Shown piece after piece: positions 1 to 10,241 of a stretch of 41,257 bases of DNA. Both the position numbers and the translations under genes were made by a program. The DNA is from Mesorhizobium sp. (lineage in GTDB: Bacteria; Pseudomonadota; Alphaproteobacteria; Rhizobiales; Rhizobiaceae). The stretch is taken from assembly GCA_027492275.1 (NCBI GenBank), contig JAPUFC010000080.1, positions 1 through 41,257 on the forward strand, in the 5' to 3' direction. The notes under the pieces are model-generated. The model worked only from the letters and a program-made list of their open reading frames with translations, had not been told where the DNA came from and did no database searches. How positions within the stretch are numbered: position 1 is the stretch's first letter; each line of letters starts with the position of its first letter.

Positions 1-874
1 CGCCGTCATCAGCCGCGATTCCTCGATCGATCCGGTCGGCGCCTGCGTCGGCATGCGCGGGTCGCGCGTCCAGGCCGTGGTGGGCGAGCTGCAGGGCGAG
101 AAGATCGACATCATCCCGTGGTCGCCCAACGCCGCCTCCTTCATCGTCAACGCCTTGCAGCCGGCGGAAGTGGCCAAGGTGGTGCTGGACGAGGACGCCG
201 AGCGCATCGAGGTGGTGGTGCCGGACGACCAGCTCTCGCTGGCCATCGGCCGCCGCGGCCAGAACGTGCGCCTCGCCTCGCAGCTCACCGGCTGGGACAT
301 CGACATCCTCACCGAGCAGGAGGAGAGCGAGCGCCGCCAGAAGGAGTTCGTCGAGCGCTCGAACCTGTTCATGGAAGCGCTGGACGTGGACGAGATGGTC
401 GGCCAGGTGCTGGCCTCCGAGGGCTTCACCAGCGTCGAGGAGGTGGCCTACGTCGATGCCGACGAGATCTCGTCCATCGACGGGTTCGACGAGGACACGG
501 CCGGCGAGATCCAGACGCGCGCCCGCGAATATCTGGAGAAGATCGAGGCCGAGCAGGACGAGAAGCGCCGGGCGCTGGGCGTCGAGGACGAGCTGCGCGA
601 GATTCCCGGCATCACCACCGCCATGATGGTCAAGCTCGGCGAGGATAGCGTGAAGACGATCGAGGACTTCGCCGGCTACGCCGCCGACGACCTGACCGGC
701 TGGAAGGAACGCAAGGACGGCGAGACCAAGTTCTATCCGGGTGTGCTGAGCGACGTCGGCGTGAGCAAGGCCGACGCCGAGCAGATGATCCTGGCGGCCC
801 GCCTCAGGGCCGGCTGGATCACCGAGGAAGAAGCCGCAGCCGAGGAGCCGGCCGCCGCCGACGCCGGGGCGTAA
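1..874 (+). CDS. nusA: Transcription termination/antitermination protein NusA (3' part)
   Basis: The 5' end lies outside the window. The reading frame is open from base 2 and ends at TAA 872-874, giving about 290 C-terminal residues. The visible part starts in the KH region: GxRGxR near the edge, then [19 protein letters not shown], the second KH GxxG-type motif. An acidic C-terminal part follows with repeated helix-hairpin-helix-like units ([34 protein letters not shown]) and ends in an Ala/Glu tail. NusA binds RNA polymerase and nascent RNA and controls pausing, termination and antitermination. The following YlxR/L7Ae gene and infB confirm the classic nusA-infB operon. Because the start is missing, nothing can be said about the N-terminal polymerase-binding domain or the S1 domain. 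Confidence 0.96.
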   Translation, partial: AVISRDSSIDPVGACVGMRGSRVQAVVGELQGEKIDIIPWSPNAASFIVNALQPAEVAKVVLDEDAERIEVVVPDDQLSLAIGRRGQNVRLASQLTGWDIDILTEQEESERRQKEFVERSNLFMEALDVDEMVGQVLASEGFTSVEEVAYVDADEISSIDGFDEDTAGEIQTRAREYLEKIEAEQDEKRRALGVEDELREIPGITTAMMVKLGEDSVKTIEDFAGYAADDLTGWKERKDGETKFYPGVLSDVGVSKADAEQMILAARLRAGWITEEEAAAEEPAAADAGA

Positions 875-897
875 GGTGGAGCGGGCCGGGAGCACGA

Positions 898-1554
898 TTG
901 GACGGAATGAACGATCGCACCTGCATCGTCACGCGAAGGACCGGCACGGCGGATGATCTGATCCGTTTCGTCGTCGGCCCCGACGGGTCCGTCGTTCCCG
1001 ACATCAGGAGAAAGCTGCCCGGCCGGGGTTGCTGGGTGGCCGCCGAGCGCATACATGTCGAGCGCGCCGCCGCGAAGGGCGCGTTTGCCCGAGCCTTCAA
1101 GCGAGAGGTGGCGGTACCCGAGAATCTCGGGGCCATGGTCGACGCGCTGCTCTCGGCCAGCGCGCGCGGTGCGCTCGGGCTTGCTCGCAAGGCCGGATCG
1201 GTCGCGCTGGGCGCCGCCAAGATCGAGGCGAAGGTGCGCAGCGGCGAGGCGCTGTGCGTGCTTCACGCCCGCGAGGCCGCGCCGGACGGCGAGCGCAAGC
1301 TCAGGCAGGCGCGGCGGGCGACGGCCTTCGCCGGAGGGCCCCGTATTCCGGCCTACAAACTTTTCCCCCAGGCCGAATTGGATTTGGCATTGGGCGGCAC
1401 AAATGTGATACATGCAGCCGTTCTCCCGGGCGATGCGGGACGCGCGGCCTTGAAGCGCGTCGAGGCGCTGGACCGGTATCGGGGCGGATCTCCCGACGAA
1501 CGAGACGTGTTTGCGGCGACGGCCGGCGAAGACGCCGCAGAGGATATGGAATGA
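898..1554 (+). CDS. RNA-binding protein, YlxR (DUF448) plus L7Ae-like fusion
   Basis: This 218-residue protein sits between nusA and infB, the usual place of YlxR. Residues about 5-85 are the YlxR/DUF448 domain ([10 protein letters not shown], then LPGRGCWV). Residues about 95-190 resemble the ribosomal L7Ae/L30e fold ([12 protein letters not shown] ... [15 protein letters not shown]). In Firmicutes these are two neighbouring genes, ylxR and ylxQ; here they are one polypeptide, as is common in Alphaproteobacteria. YlxR is reported to modulate RNase P in Bacillus, but whether the fusion does so is unknown. The start is either TTG 898, with GGGAG five bases upstream, or ATG 907, which gives the family's typical MNDRTC start. 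Its TGA overlaps the infB ATG (ATGA at 1551-1554), suggesting translational coupling. Confidence 0.9.
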   Translation: MDGMNDRTCIVTRRTGTADDLIRFVVGPDGSVVPDIRRKLPGRGCWVAAERIHVERAAAKGAFARAFKREVAVPENLGAMVDALLSASARGALGLARKAGSVALGAAKIEAKVRSGEALCVLHAREAAPDGERKLRQARRATAFAGGPRIPAYKLFPQAELDLALGGTNVIHAAVLPGDAGRAALKRVEALDRYRGGSPDERDVFAATAGEDAAEDME

Positions 1555-4175
1555 GCGACACCAAATCGGGCGACGACAAGACGCTTGGCGTCAACGTGAA
1601 GAAGACCCTGACCCTGAAGCGTCCCGGCCTGGAACAGAGCACGGTGCGCCAGAACTTCTCGCACGGCCGGACCAAGTCCGTCGTTGTCGAGACGAAGCGC
1701 AAATTCGTCAAGCCTGGCGACAGGCCCGAGCCGTCCGTGTTCACGCAGAAGCCGGCTCCCGCCCCGCAGCCCGCGCCCGCCCGTCCGGCGGCGACGGCGG
1801 CTCCCGTTCCCGCCGCCGCCGCGCCGGTCGCACCGGTCGTCGCGCCGGTCGCTCCCGTGGTTCGCGAAGCGCCGCGCCCGGCTCCCGTCGAGCGCTCCGG
1901 CATGGTCCTGAACGACCTGTCGCGCAGCGAGATCGAGGCCCGCCGCCGCGCGCTGGAAGGCTCGCAGGCGCGTGAGCAGGAAGACCGCCAGCGCGCGCTG
2001 GAGGACGCCCGCCGCCGGCTGGAGGAGGACGAGCGCCGCAAGCGCGAGCGCGAGGAATCCGCCCGCCGCCAGGCGGAGGAGGAAGCGCGCATCCAGAAGG
2101 AGGCGGAGGCTCGCCGCCGCGCCGAGGAGGATGCCCGCCGCCGCACGCCGCTGGCCGACATGGCCCCCGACGACGACGAGGCGGCCAAGCCGAGAAGCGC
2201 CGTGGCGCCGCGCGGCGCGCCGGCGCTCCGGCGGCCTGTCACGCCGGAGGTTGCAAAGCCCACCCGCGCCAAGGGCGAGGACGATCGGCGCCGTGGCAAG
2301 CTGACGGTGAGCGCGGCGACCTCGGATGCCGACGGTCGAGCCCGTTCGCTGTCCTCGATGCGTCGTCGCCAGGAGAAGTTCAAGCGTTCCCTGGTCCAGG
2401 AACCCCGCGAGAAGGTCGTGCGCGAAGTCATTCTGCCCGAGACGATCACCATCCAGGAGCTCGCCGGCCGCATGTCCGAGCGCGCCGTCGACGTGGTCAA
2501 GTTCTTCATGAAGCAGGGCCAGATCCTGAAGCCCGGCGACGTGATCGACGCCGACACCGCCGAGCTGGTGGCCTCCGAATTCGGCCACACGGTCAAGCGC
2601 GTCGCCGAATCCGACATCGAGGGCGGCCTGATCACCAAGGAGGACAAACCCGAAGACCTGCTGTCGCGTCCGCCGGTGGTCACCATCATGGGCCATGTCG
2701 ACCACGGCAAGACCTCGCTGCTCGACGCCATCCGCAACGCCAACGTCGTGTCGGGCGAGGCGGGCGGCATCACCCAGCACATCGGCGCCTATCAGGTCGA
2801 GAAGGACGGCCAGAAGATCACCTTCATCGACACGCCGGGCCACGCCGCCTTCACGGCGATGCGCGCGCGCGGCGCCAACATCACCGACATCGCCATCCTG
2901 GTGGTGGCCGCCGACGACGCGGTGATGCCGCAGACGGTGGAGTCCATCAGCCATGCCAAGGCGGCGGGCGTGCCGATCATCGTCGCCATCAACAAGATCG
3001 ACAAGCCGTCGGCGAACCCGCAGAAGGTCCGCACCGACCTGCTCCGCCACGAGGTCGTGGTGGAATCCATGGGCGGCGACGTGCTCGACGTCGAGGTCTC
3101 GGCCACCAAGGGCACCAATCTCGACAAGCTGCTGGAGGCGATCCTGCTGCAGGCCGAGATCCTCGACCTCAAGGCCAACCCCGACCGCACGGCGGAGGGC
3201 GTCGTCATCGAGGCCAAGCTCGATCGCGGCCGCGGCCCGGTCGCCACGGTTCTGGTGCAGAACGGTACGCTGATGCCGGGCGACATCATCGTCGCCGGCG
3301 GCGAGTGGGGCCGCGTGCGCGCGCTGGTCGACGACAAGGGCGCGCATCTCAAGGAAGCGGGCCCCTCCATGCCGGTCGAGATTCTCGGCCTTCAGGGCAC
3401 GCCGCGCGCCGGCGACCAGTTCGCCACGGCCGAGAACGAGGCCCGCGCCCGCGAGATCACGGAATATCGCCAGCGCCTGGCGCGCGACAAGGCGGTGGCC
3501 AAGCATGCCGGCCAGCGCGGCTCGCTGGAGCAGATGATGTCGCAGCTCCAGTCCTCCGGGCTGAAGCAGTTCCCGCTGGTCATCAAGGGCGACGTGCAGG
3601 GCTCCATCGAGGCCATCGTCACGGCGCTGGAGAAGCTCGGCACCGACGAGGTGCAGGCGCGCGTCGTGCTCGCCGGCGCCGGCGCCATCACCGAGAACGA
3701 CGTGGCGCTGGCCGAGACCTCGGGCGCGGCCATCATCGGCTTCAACGTGCGCGCCAACGCGCAGGCGCGGACCGCCGCCGAGCAGGCCGGCATCGAGATC
3801 CGCTACTACAACGTCATCTACAACCTCGTGGACGACGTGAAGGCGGCGATGTCGGGCCTGCTGTCGCCGGAGCGCCGCGAGACGTTCCTGGGCAATGCCG
3901 AAATCCTGGAGGTGTTCAACATCACCAAGGTCGGCAAGGTCGCCGGCTGCCGCGTCACCGAGGGCCGCGTCGAGCGCGGCGCGGGCGTGCGCCTGATCCG
4001 CGACGGCGTGGTCATCCACGAGGGCACGCTGAAGACGCTGAAGCGCTTCAAGGACGAGGTGCCGGAGGTTCCCGTCGGCCAGGAATGCGGCATGGCCTTC
4101 CAGAACTACGAACAGATTCAGGCCGGCGACATCATCGAGTGCTTCCGCGTCGAGATGGTGACGCGCACGCTGTAG
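1551..4175 (+). CDS. infB: Translation initiation factor IF-2
   Basis: IF-2 is the GTPase that brings initiator fMet-tRNA to the 30S subunit and promotes subunit joining. The 874-residue length fits a long alphaproteobacterial form. The N-terminal 280 residues are low complexity: an Ala/Pro stretch, then a charged Arg/Glu helix rich in [11 protein letters not shown] units. An IF2-N-type segment ([27 protein letters not shown]) follows. The G domain starts at residue 381 with GHVDHGKTS, then [22 protein letters not shown] and SATKGT. Beta-barrel and C-terminal domains complete the protein, ending at TAG 4175. ATG 1551 is chosen because it gives the usual [12 protein letters not shown] start and overlaps the upstream stop. 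Longer upstream in-frame sequence only reads through the previous gene. Confidence 0.98.
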   Translation: MSDTKSGDDKTLGVNVKKTLTLKRPGLEQSTVRQNFSHGRTKSVVVETKRKFVKPGDRPEPSVFTQKPAPAPQPAPARPAATAAPVPAAAAPVAPVVAPVAPVVREAPRPAPVERSGMVLNDLSRSEIEARRRALEGSQAREQEDRQRALEDARRRLEEDERRKREREESARRQAEEEARIQKEAEARRRAEEDARRRTPLADMAPDDDEAAKPRSAVAPRGAPALRRPVTPEVAKPTRAKGEDDRRRGKLTVSAATSDADGRARSLSSMRRRQEKFKRSLVQEPREKVVREVILPETITIQELAGRMSERAVDVVKFFMKQGQILKPGDVIDADTAELVASEFGHTVKRVAESDIEGGLITKEDKPEDLLSRPPVVTIMGHVDHGKTSLLDAIRNANVVSGEAGGITQHIGAYQVEKDGQKITFIDTPGHAAFTAMRARGANITDIAILVVAADDAVMPQTVESISHAKAAGVPIIVAINKIDKPSANPQKVRTDLLRHEVVVESMGGDVLDVEVSATKGTNLDKLLEAILLQAEILDLKANPDRTAEGVVIEAKLDRGRGPVATVLVQNGTLMPGDIIVAGGEWGRVRALVDDKGAHLKEAGPSMPVEILGLQGTPRAGDQFATAENEARAREITEYRQRLARDKAVAKHAGQRGSLEQMMSQLQSSGLKQFPLVIKGDVQGSIEAIVTALEKLGTDEVQARVVLAGAGAITENDVALAETSGAAIIGFNVRANAQARTAAEQAGIEIRYYNVIYNLVDDVKAAMSGLLSPERRETFLGNAEILEVFNITKVGKVAGCRVTEGRVERGAGVRLIRDGVVIHEGTLKTLKRFKDEVPEVPVGQECGMAFQNYEQIQAGDIIECFRVEMVTRTL

Positions 4176-4203
4176 GGAATGCTGCCGGCAGGCGGGTGAA
4201 ACC

Positions 4204-4713
4204 ATGTCTGCCGGCGCTCCGCTTTCGATCCTTCGCTTCTCCCTGACGCCGGCGGATGCGCTGGCCTATGAGCGCCTGCCGGGCGAGCTGTCCGGCTGGG
4301 CGAAGGCCTGTCTCGTCATTTCGCTGGCGGCCGTCGGCGGCTTCTACGGCTTCGTCGAGGATTGGCCGGCGGCCTGGCGCTACGGCGTCACCGCGCTGCT
4401 CGTCCTGGCCTGGCTCGTCGCGGTGATGACGATCCGCACGGTCCTGATGCACCGCAGGGCGAAGGCGCTGGCCGCCCGCGACGGGAATGTCGAGATCGAA
4501 GAGTGGTACGACCACCTGGCGATCAGGACGGCGTCCGGAACCCGCGTGCTCGCCGTCGAGACGATCGGCAAGGTGCTGGGCGGCGAGGGGCACGTCTTCA
4601 TCCTGCACCATGGCGGCCCGACCATCGTGCCGCTGCGCGCTTTCGAGGACGCTGAGGCGATGCGGGCCTTCGGCGAGGCGCTGGAGCGGCGAAGCGCCGA
4701 CGCCGTCGCCTGA
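4204..4713 (+). CDS. Small two-helix membrane protein, YcxB-like
   Basis: This 169-residue protein starts 28 bases after infB. It has two adjacent hydrophobic helices at about residues 33-51 ([17 protein letters not shown]) and 58-80 ([18 protein letters not shown]). A soluble C-terminal domain follows with alternating beta-type segments and the stretch [17 protein letters not shown], which ends 'IVPLRAF.D...'. This layout, two helices and then a small beta-rich tail, resembles the YcxB-like family, whose function is not known. The family call is by pattern only. Its place between infB and rbfA, which are normally neighbours, is unusual. It could be cotranscribed with the translation genes, but nothing shows that it acts in translation. 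Confidence 0.75.
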   Translation: MSAGAPLSILRFSLTPADALAYERLPGELSGWAKACLVISLAAVGGFYGFVEDWPAAWRYGVTALLVLAWLVAVMTIRTVLMHRRAKALAARDGNVEIEEWYDHLAIRTASGTRVLAVETIGKVLGGEGHVFILHHGGPTIVPLRAFEDAEAMRAFGEALERRSADAVA

Positions 4714-4801
4714 GAAAAAACCTCCCGGCCTCTGGCCAAGCGGGCGGAGGAACGCTAAGTGGCCGCCCACACGGTTCGAACCCGGTAGAAAAGAGACTTC
4801 C

Positions 4802-5203
4802 ATGTCCAGAATGCCTTCGGCTGGTCCCTCCCAGCGCCAGCTTCGCGTCGGCGAGCAGGTGCGCCACGCGCTTTCGGACCTGCTCCAGCGCGGCGAGGTG
4901 CGCGACGATCTCGTCGAGACGACCGTGATTTCGGTCTCGGAGGTGCGCATGTCGCCGGACCTGAAGCTGGCGACGGCCTTCGTCTCGCCGCTCGGCGCGA
5001 AGGACGACGCGGCCGTCATCGCCGCGCTCAACCGCCACGCGCGCTTCATCCGCGGAAAGGTGTCGCCGGCGCTGCGGCAGATGAAATACATGCCGGAGTT
5101 CCGCTTCCGGCTCGACACCAGCTACGACAACATGGCGCGCATCGACGACCTGCTGCGGTCGCCCGAGGTGGCGCGCGACCTCGATACGGAAAAGGACGAT
5201 TGA
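4802..5203 (+). CDS. rbfA: 30S ribosome-binding factor A
   Basis: RbfA is a single KH-type domain protein that helps 16S rRNA 5'-end maturation and cold adaptation of the 30S subunit. The 133-residue product matches the family size. The N-terminal helix ([23 protein letters not shown]), the strand [18 protein letters not shown] and the late motif [20 protein letters not shown] are all characteristic. ATG 4802 follows AGAGACTTCC and gives the common [18 protein letters not shown] start; the longer in-frame extension upstream overlaps the YcxB-like gene and is not credible. Its TGA (5201-5203) overlaps the truB ATG by one base. Confidence 0.97.
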   Translation: MSRMPSAGPSQRQLRVGEQVRHALSDLLQRGEVRDDLVETTVISVSEVRMSPDLKLATAFVSPLGAKDDAAVIAALNRHARFIRGKVSPALRQMKYMPEFRFRLDTSYDNMARIDDLLRSPEVARDLDTEKDD

Positions 5204-6150
5204 TGGCCCGTCGCGGCAAGAAGAAGGGCCGGCCGGTTTCCGGCTGGGTCATCCTGGACAAGCCGGTCGGCATGGGCTCGACCGAGGCTGTGGCCAAGAT
5301 CAAATGGCTCTACCAGGCCGAGAAGGCCGGCCACGCCGGCACGCTTGACCCGCTGGCGTCCGGCATGCTGCCGATCGCGCTCGGCGAGGCGACCAAGACC
5401 GTGCCCTACGTGCAGGACGGCGCCAAGATCTATCGCTTCACCGTCGCCTGGGGCGAGGAGCGCTCCACCGACGATCTCGAAGGCCCGGTGACTAAACAGT
5501 CCGACAAGCGCCCCGCGCGCGCCGAGGTCGAGGCGCTGCTGCCGCGCTACACGGGCGTCATCATGCAGACCCCGCCGCAGTTCTCCGCCATCAAGATCGC
5601 CGGCGAGCGCGCCTACGATCTGGCCCGCGAGGGCGGGACGGTGGACATCCCGCCGCGCGAGATCGAGATCGCCCGGCTCGACATCGTCGACATGGGGGGC
5701 GACGGCCGCACCGTCTTCGAGGTCGAGTGCGGCAAGGGCACCTATGTGCGCAGCCTGGCGCGCGACATGGGCCGCGACCTCGGCTGCTTCGGCCATGTCT
5801 GCGACCTGCGCCGCACCGAGGTCGAGCCGTTCACGGCCGAGGATTTCGTCACCGTGGCCGAGATCGAGGCCGCCCGCTTCGAGGGTGAGGGCGAGGGCCG
5901 CGTCGATCGTGGCTTCGCCGACGCGGACCAACTGCTGATCGACACGGGCGCCGCGCTGGAATGCCTGCCGCAGGTCGCCATCACCGACGACGCGGCCACC
6001 CGGCTGCGGCTGGGCAACCCGATCGTCGTTCGCGGCCGCGACGCCCCGGTGGAGGCGGAGGAGGCCTGCGCCATGGCGCGCGGCCGGCTGGTTGCGATAG
6101 GCTCCATCGAGACGGGCATGTTCAGGCCCAAGCGGGTTTTCGCCGGCTGA
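5203..6150 (+). CDS. truB: tRNA pseudouridine(55) synthase TruB
   Basis: TruB makes pseudouridine 55 in the T loop of nearly all tRNAs. The 315-residue protein has the family start [14 protein letters not shown] and the catalytic motif [12 protein letters not shown], whose Asp is residue 49. Further conserved blocks are [38 protein letters not shown] and [15 protein letters not shown]. The C-terminal part (residues about 230-315) is the short alphaproteobacterial version without a clear PUA domain. ATG 5203 shares a base with the rbfA stop, so the two are probably translated together. A basic [10 protein letters not shown] tail precedes the fold, as in related rhizobial proteins. Confidence 0.97.
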   Translation: MARRGKKKGRPVSGWVILDKPVGMGSTEAVAKIKWLYQAEKAGHAGTLDPLASGMLPIALGEATKTVPYVQDGAKIYRFTVAWGEERSTDDLEGPVTKQSDKRPARAEVEALLPRYTGVIMQTPPQFSAIKIAGERAYDLAREGGTVDIPPREIEIARLDIVDMGGDGRTVFEVECGKGTYVRSLARDMGRDLGCFGHVCDLRRTEVEPFTAEDFVTVAEIEAARFEGEGEGRVDRGFADADQLLIDTGAALECLPQVAITDDAATRLRLGNPIVVRGRDAPVEAEEACAMARGRLVAIGSIETGMFRPKRVFAG

Positions 6151-6175
6151 CCCGGCGGCCGGCGCGGAGAGGGCG

Positions 6176-7282
6176 ATGCAGGACAACACATCCGGCCCCG
6201 AACGGCCCCGGCGCGCGCAGCGGCCCCGGCCCAAGCGCTCGCCGATCGGCGCGTCGCCCGGCACGCTGATCGCCGATCCGGCGGCGAACCGCTCCGAGCT
6301 GCGCCTGACCCTCTATTCGCCCGAGGCGATCCGCGTCATCGAGAACGCTAGCATGGACGACGTGCTGGCCAATTGCGAGCGCTGGCCGGTGATCTGGCTG
6401 GACTGCGTCGGCCTGGCCAACATCGATCTGATCCGCGACATCGGCAAGGTCTTCAACCTGCATCCGCTGGCGCTCGAGGACGTCGTCAACACCGGCCAGC
6501 GGCCGAAGACCGAATTCTTCGGCGATCACGCCTTCGTGGTGCTGCGCATGATCGACGATGCCGCCGCCCGCCGCTACGAGCAGATGTCGCTGTTCTTCGG
6601 CGAGGACTACGTGGTCTCCTTCCAGGAGCGGGAAGGGGACCCGTTCGACCCGGTGCGCAAGCGGCTGGAGGCGGCCGTGCCCGGCGGATTGCGCAGCCGC
6701 GACGCCGATTTCCTCGCCTATTCGCTGATCGACGCGATCGTGGACAGCTACTTTCCGCCCGTCGACAACGCCAATGACCGGATCGACCGCATCGAGGACG
6801 AGATGCTCGGCGCGCCGCGCCAGGATCACGTCCACGAGCTTCACGACATGCGCCGCGAGACCACGGCGCGCAAGCAGGTGCTATGGGCCGTCCGCGATGC
6901 CGTCGCGGCCCTGATGCGGACCGAGGAGCAGTGCATCGCGCCGGACACCAAGGTCTATTTCAACGACACGCTGGACCATGTCATCCGGCTGATCCAGATG
7001 GAGGAGACGCAGCGCGAAACCATAACCGGTCTGATCGAGCTGCATCTCCTGCTCGGCCAGGCGCGCACCAACGACGTCATCGGCCTCCTGACCATCGTGT
7101 CGACGATCTTCATTCCGCTGACCTTCCTGGTCGGCGTCTGGGGCATGAATTTCGATCCCGACGCCTCGCCCTGGAACATGCCCGAGCTGCGCGCCTGGTT
7201 CGGCTATCCGGCGGCGCTCGGCTTCATGCTGGCGATCGCCGTGGCGCTGCTCATCTATTTCCGGCGCAAGAAATGGCTGTGA
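6176..7282 (+). CDS. corA: CorA-family magnesium/cobalt transporter
   Basis: This is a 368-residue inner-membrane divalent cation channel. The first 300 residues are cytoplasmic and contain the CorA pattern WPVIWLDCVGLAN ... FNLHPLALEDVVNTGQRPK, followed by a long helical stalk. Two transmembrane helices close the protein, with the signature Gly-Met-Asn at residues 323-325 (GVWGMNFD) at the end of the first. The basic tail FRRKKWL is typical. The N-terminal 40 residues are Pro/Arg rich and probably disordered. Magnesium is the likely main substrate, but cobalt, nickel or zinc cannot be excluded. It lies 25 bases after truB, between translation genes, where it is not part of the standard gene order. 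Confidence 0.93.
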   Translation: MQDNTSGPERPRRAQRPRPKRSPIGASPGTLIADPAANRSELRLTLYSPEAIRVIENASMDDVLANCERWPVIWLDCVGLANIDLIRDIGKVFNLHPLALEDVVNTGQRPKTEFFGDHAFVVLRMIDDAAARRYEQMSLFFGEDYVVSFQEREGDPFDPVRKRLEAAVPGGLRSRDADFLAYSLIDAIVDSYFPPVDNANDRIDRIEDEMLGAPRQDHVHELHDMRRETTARKQVLWAVRDAVAALMRTEEQCIAPDTKVYFNDTLDHVIRLIQMEETQRETITGLIELHLLLGQARTNDVIGLLTIVSTIFIPLTFLVGVWGMNFDPDASPWNMPELRAWFGYPAALGFMLAIAVALLIYFRRKKWL

Positions 7283-7432
7283 CCGGCGCACGGTCGAAAT
7301 CGGCTGGCTTTTCCGCCAAAACTCCCTTATATGCGCCGCAGCGTGGCGCGTGCGCCATGCACGAACGGCCCCTGCTGGACGACATCCCGGCTGCGGGCGT
7401 CTTCATTCCCTCATAGAGAAAGGAAGCATCCG

Positions 7433-7702
7433 ATGTCGATCACCGCTGAGCGCAAGAAGGAATTGATGGCCGAATACGCCACCGTGTCGGGCGACACCGG
7501 TTCGCCGGAGGTGCAGGTCGCCATCCTGTCCGAGCGCATCAAGAATCTGACCGAGCACTTCAAGGACCACAAGAAGGACAACCACTCCCGCCGTGGCCTG
7601 CTCGCGCTGGTTTCGCAGCGCCGCCGCCTCCTTGACTACCTCAAGGGCAAGGACGGGGGACGCTATTCGACGCTGATCGAGAAACTCGGCCTGCGTCGCT
7701 GA
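7433..7702 (+). CDS. rpsO: 30S ribosomal protein S15
   Basis: The 89-residue protein is a full-length S15, which binds 16S rRNA helices early in 30S assembly. Diagnostic blocks are [54 protein letters not shown] and [17 protein letters not shown] 7433 follows AGAAAGGAAGCATCCG, which carries a good Shine-Dalgarno AAGGA. The 150-bp gap upstream contains TTATAT (7327-7332), a possible -10 element with only a weak -35, so rpsO may have its own promoter apart from the truB-corA genes. As in many bacteria, pnp follows directly, separated by strong hairpins. Confidence 0.98.
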   Translation: MSITAERKKELMAEYATVSGDTGSPEVQVAILSERIKNLTEHFKDHKKDNHSRRGLLALVSQRRRLLDYLKGKDGGRYSTLIEKLGLRR

Positions 7703-7709
7703 CGACTTG

Positions 7710-7737
7710 ACCGGCGGGCCCCTAAAGGCCCGCCGGT
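7710..7737 (+). terminator. Perfect 11-bp hairpin after rpsO
   Basis: Arms 7710-7720 and 7727-7737 are perfectly complementary (ACCGGCGGGCC / GGCCCGCCGGT) around a 6-base loop, 8 bases after the rpsO stop. There is no T-run behind it (CCTGCATGAG follows). It may therefore act as a mRNA 3'-end stabiliser or an RNase III target rather than a full intrinsic terminator. The start of the same stem is the first of three hairpins leading to pnp. Confidence 0.65.
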
Positions 7738-7746
7738 CCTGCATGA

Positions 7747-7800
7747 GGGCCGCGCGACGCGCGGCCCGAAACGGCTCCGGAAGGACAAGGGCACGGAGCC
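7747..7800 (+). promoter_or_regulatory. Two further hairpins in the pnp leader
   Basis: Arms 7747-7755 and 7759-7767 (GGGCCGCGC / GCGCGGCCC) form a perfect 9-bp stem with a 3-base loop. Arms 7773-7779 and 7794-7800 (GGCTCCG / CGGAGCC) form a second stem. They lie 160-215 bases upstream of the pnp start. In enterobacteria the pnp leader folds into RNase III-cut stems through which PNPase represses itself. A similar role here is inference from position and structure only. Confidence 0.5.
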
Positions 7801-7960
7801 GCCCATGGACGGTCATGGGGCAGGATTGCAGGAGGCCCGGCGATCGCCGTCACGCCGGACCTCCCGCTGTCTTGCCCATGGCTCGCCCGAACGAAGCCGG
7901 GACGGTCTGGCGCGATGCCACAAGGGCGCATCGCGGCCGTCCGCAATTGAAGGACAAGAC

Positions 7961-10108
7961 ATGTTCAATCACCACAAAGTGGAAATCGAGTGGGCCGGGC
8001 GCCCGCTGATCCTCGAAACCGGCAAGATCGCGCGCCAGGCCGACGGCGCGGTGCTCGCGACCTACGGCGAGACCGTCGTTCTGGCCACCGTCGTCTCCAT
8101 GAAGGAGCCGAAGCCGGGCTTCGACTTTTTCCCGCTGACCGTCAACTATCAGGAAAAGACCTTCGCGGCCGGCAAGATTCCCGGCGGCTTCTTCAAGCGC
8201 GAGGGCCGTCCCTCGGAGAAGGAGACGTTGACCTCGCGCCTGATCGACCGGCCGATCCGCCCGCTCTTCGCCGAGGGCTACAAGAACGACACGCAGATCG
8301 TCGTCACCGTCCTGCAGCATGATCTCGAGAACGATCCGGACGTGCTGGCCATGGTCGCCACCTCGGCGGCGCTGACGCTGTCGGGCGTTCCCTTCATGGG
8401 CCCGATCGGCGGCGCGCGCGTCGGCTATATCGGCGGCGAGTACGTTCTGAACCCGCATCTCGACGAGATGCCGGAATCGAAGCTCGACCTCGTCATCGCC
8501 GGCACGCAGGACGCCGTCATGATGGTCGAATCGGAAGCGCACGAGCTGTCCGAGGAGGTCATGCTCGGCGCCGTCATGTTCGGCCACAAGGGCTTCCAGC
8601 CGGTCATCGACGCGATCATCAGGCTGGCCGAAGTGGCCGCCAAGGAGCCGCGCGACCACAAGGCCACCGATCTGGCCGAACTCGAGAAGACCATGCTCGG
8701 CGTGATCGAGAGCGATCTTCGCGCGGCCTACAAGAACACGGACAAGCAGGCCCGCTACGCGGCGGTCGACGCGGCCAAGGCCAAGGTCAAGGCGGCGCTG
8801 CTGCCCGAGGGCGCGGAAGCCCCGGCCTGGACCTCGGAGCAGGTGTCGAGCGTCTTCAAGGAGCTGCAGGCTAAGATCGTCCGCTGGAACATCCTGGACA
8901 CCGGCTCGCGCATCGACGGCCGCGACCTCAAGACGGTCCGCCCGATCGTCTCGGAAGTCGGCGTCCTGCCGCGCACGCACGGCTCGGCCGTGTTCACGCG
9001 CGGCGAGACGCAGGCCGTCGTGGTCGCGACGCTCGGCACCGGCGAGGACGAGCAGTTCGTCGACGAGCTGACCGGCACGCGCAAGGAGACCTTCCTGCTG
9101 CACTACAACTTCCCGCCCTATTCGGTCGGCGAGACCGGCCGCATGGGGTCGCCTGGCCGCCGCGAGATCGGCCACGGCAAGCTCGCCTGGCGCGCCGTGC
9201 ACCCGGTCCTGCCGTCGGCCGAGCAGTTCCCCTACACGCTGCGCGTCGTCTCCGAGATCACCGAGTCGAACGGCTCGTCCTCGATGGCGACCGTCTGCGG
9301 CACCTCGCTGGCGCTGATGGACGCGGGCGTGCCGCTGGCCAAGCCGGTGGCGGGCATCGCCATGGGCCTGATCCTCGAGGGCGAGCGCTTCGCGGTGCTG
9401 TCCGACATCCTCGGCGACGAGGATCACCTCGGCGACATGGACTTCAAGGTGGCCGGCACCGAGAACGGCGTCACCTCGCTGCAGATGGACATCAAGATCG
9501 CCGGCATCACCGAGAAGATCATGGATGTCGCGCTGAAGCAGGCCAAGGACGGCCGCCTGCACATCCTTGGCGAGATGGCCAAGGCGCTGACCGGCGCGCG
9601 CGCCGAGCTCGGCGAGTTCGCCCCGCGCATCGAGGTCATGCAGATCCCGACCGACAAGATCCGCGACGTGATCGGCTCCGGCGGCAAGGTCATCCGCGAG
9701 ATCGTGGAGAAGACCGGCGCCAAGATCAACATCGAGGACGACGGCACGGTCAAGATCGCCTCCTCGAACGCCAAGGAGATCGAGGCGGCGAAGAAGTGGA
9801 TCCACACCATCGTGGCCGAGCCGGAAGTCGGCGAGATCTACGAGGGCACGGTGGTCAAGGCGGCGGATTTCGGCGCCTTCGTCAACTTCTTCGGCCCGAA
9901 GGACGGCCTCGTCCACATCAGCCAGCTCTCCAACGAGCGCGTCGCCAAGACGACCGACGTGGTCAAGGAAGGCGACAAGGTGTTCGTGAAGCTGATGGGC
10001 TTCGACGAGCGCGGCAAGGTGCGCCTCTCCATGAAGGTCGTCGACCAGACGACCGGCAAGGAGATCGCCAGGGAAAAGAAGAAGGAAGAGAGCGAAGACG
10101 CCGCCTGA
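7961..10108 (+). CDS. pnp: Polyribonucleotide nucleotidyltransferase (PNPase)
   Basis: PNPase is a trimeric phosphorolytic 3'-5' exoribonuclease of the RNA degradosome. The 715-residue protein has all domains in order. RNase PH core 1 (residues about 10-140) includes [28 protein letters not shown] helical linker follows, then core 2 (about 315-460) with [35 protein letters not shown]. The KH domain (about 555-615) has [14 protein letters not shown], and the S1 domain (about 623-695) has [22 protein letters not shown]. The tail is Lys/Glu rich. ATG 7961 gives the family start [16 protein letters not shown] and follows GAAGGACAAGAC. Longer upstream reading would run through the hairpin leader and is rejected. 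Confidence 0.98.
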   Translation: MFNHHKVEIEWAGRPLILETGKIARQADGAVLATYGETVVLATVVSMKEPKPGFDFFPLTVNYQEKTFAAGKIPGGFFKREGRPSEKETLTSRLIDRPIRPLFAEGYKNDTQIVVTVLQHDLENDPDVLAMVATSAALTLSGVPFMGPIGGARVGYIGGEYVLNPHLDEMPESKLDLVIAGTQDAVMMVESEAHELSEEVMLGAVMFGHKGFQPVIDAIIRLAEVAAKEPRDHKATDLAELEKTMLGVIESDLRAAYKNTDKQARYAAVDAAKAKVKAALLPEGAEAPAWTSEQVSSVFKELQAKIVRWNILDTGSRIDGRDLKTVRPIVSEVGVLPRTHGSAVFTRGETQAVVVATLGTGEDEQFVDELTGTRKETFLLHYNFPPYSVGETGRMGSPGRREIGHGKLAWRAVHPVLPSAEQFPYTLRVVSEITESNGSSSMATVCGTSLALMDAGVPLAKPVAGIAMGLILEGERFAVLSDILGDEDHLGDMDFKVAGTENGVTSLQMDIKIAGITEKIMDVALKQAKDGRLHILGEMAKALTGARAELGEFAPRIEVMQIPTDKIRDVIGSGGKVIREIVEKTGAKINIEDDGTVKIASSNAKEIEAAKKWIHTIVAEPEVGEIYEGTVVKAADFGAFVNFFGPKDGLVHISQLSNERVAKTTDVVKEGDKVFVKLMGFDERGKVRLSMKVVDQTTGKEIAREKKKEESEDAA

Positions 10109-10134
10109 GGCGATCGCTTTTCCGGAATTCCTGG

Positions 10135-10161
10135 CGGGCGCGGCTGATGAGGCCGCGCCCG
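10135..10161 (+). terminator. Intrinsic terminator-like hairpin after pnp
   Basis: Arms 10135-10144 and 10152-10161 (CGGGCGCGGC / GCCGCGCCCG) form a perfect 10-bp stem with a 7-base loop, 26 bases after the pnp stop. The tail TTCTGCTTT is T-rich but interrupted. It is a likely end of the long nusA-to-pnp transcription unit. Confidence 0.65.
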
Positions 10162-10241
10162 TTCTGCTTTGAAAGAGTTGTTCCGATGCCAGGCCTTTGC
10201 GTTGCTTTCCTCATGCCAGCCGTCCGGCGGACCGTCGGACG

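Noticed and set aside
1353-4205. Very long open frame on the minus strand opposite infB (950 codons)
   Set aside because: It is a shadow of strongly GC-biased codon use in infB; the product is Asp/His/Leu/Arg/Ala-rich with no recognisable domain, and infB on the other strand is unmistakable.
4720-4800. A functional Ser-type tRNA gene
   Set aside because: GGTTCGAACCC resembles a T arm, but the T stem pairs over only 3 bp, the anticodon loop lacks U33 and no acceptor stem can be formed.
7850-9916. Long minus-strand open frame opposite pnp (688 codons)
   Set aside because: Same compositional shadow; low-complexity product, no homology pattern, pnp is intact on the plus strand.
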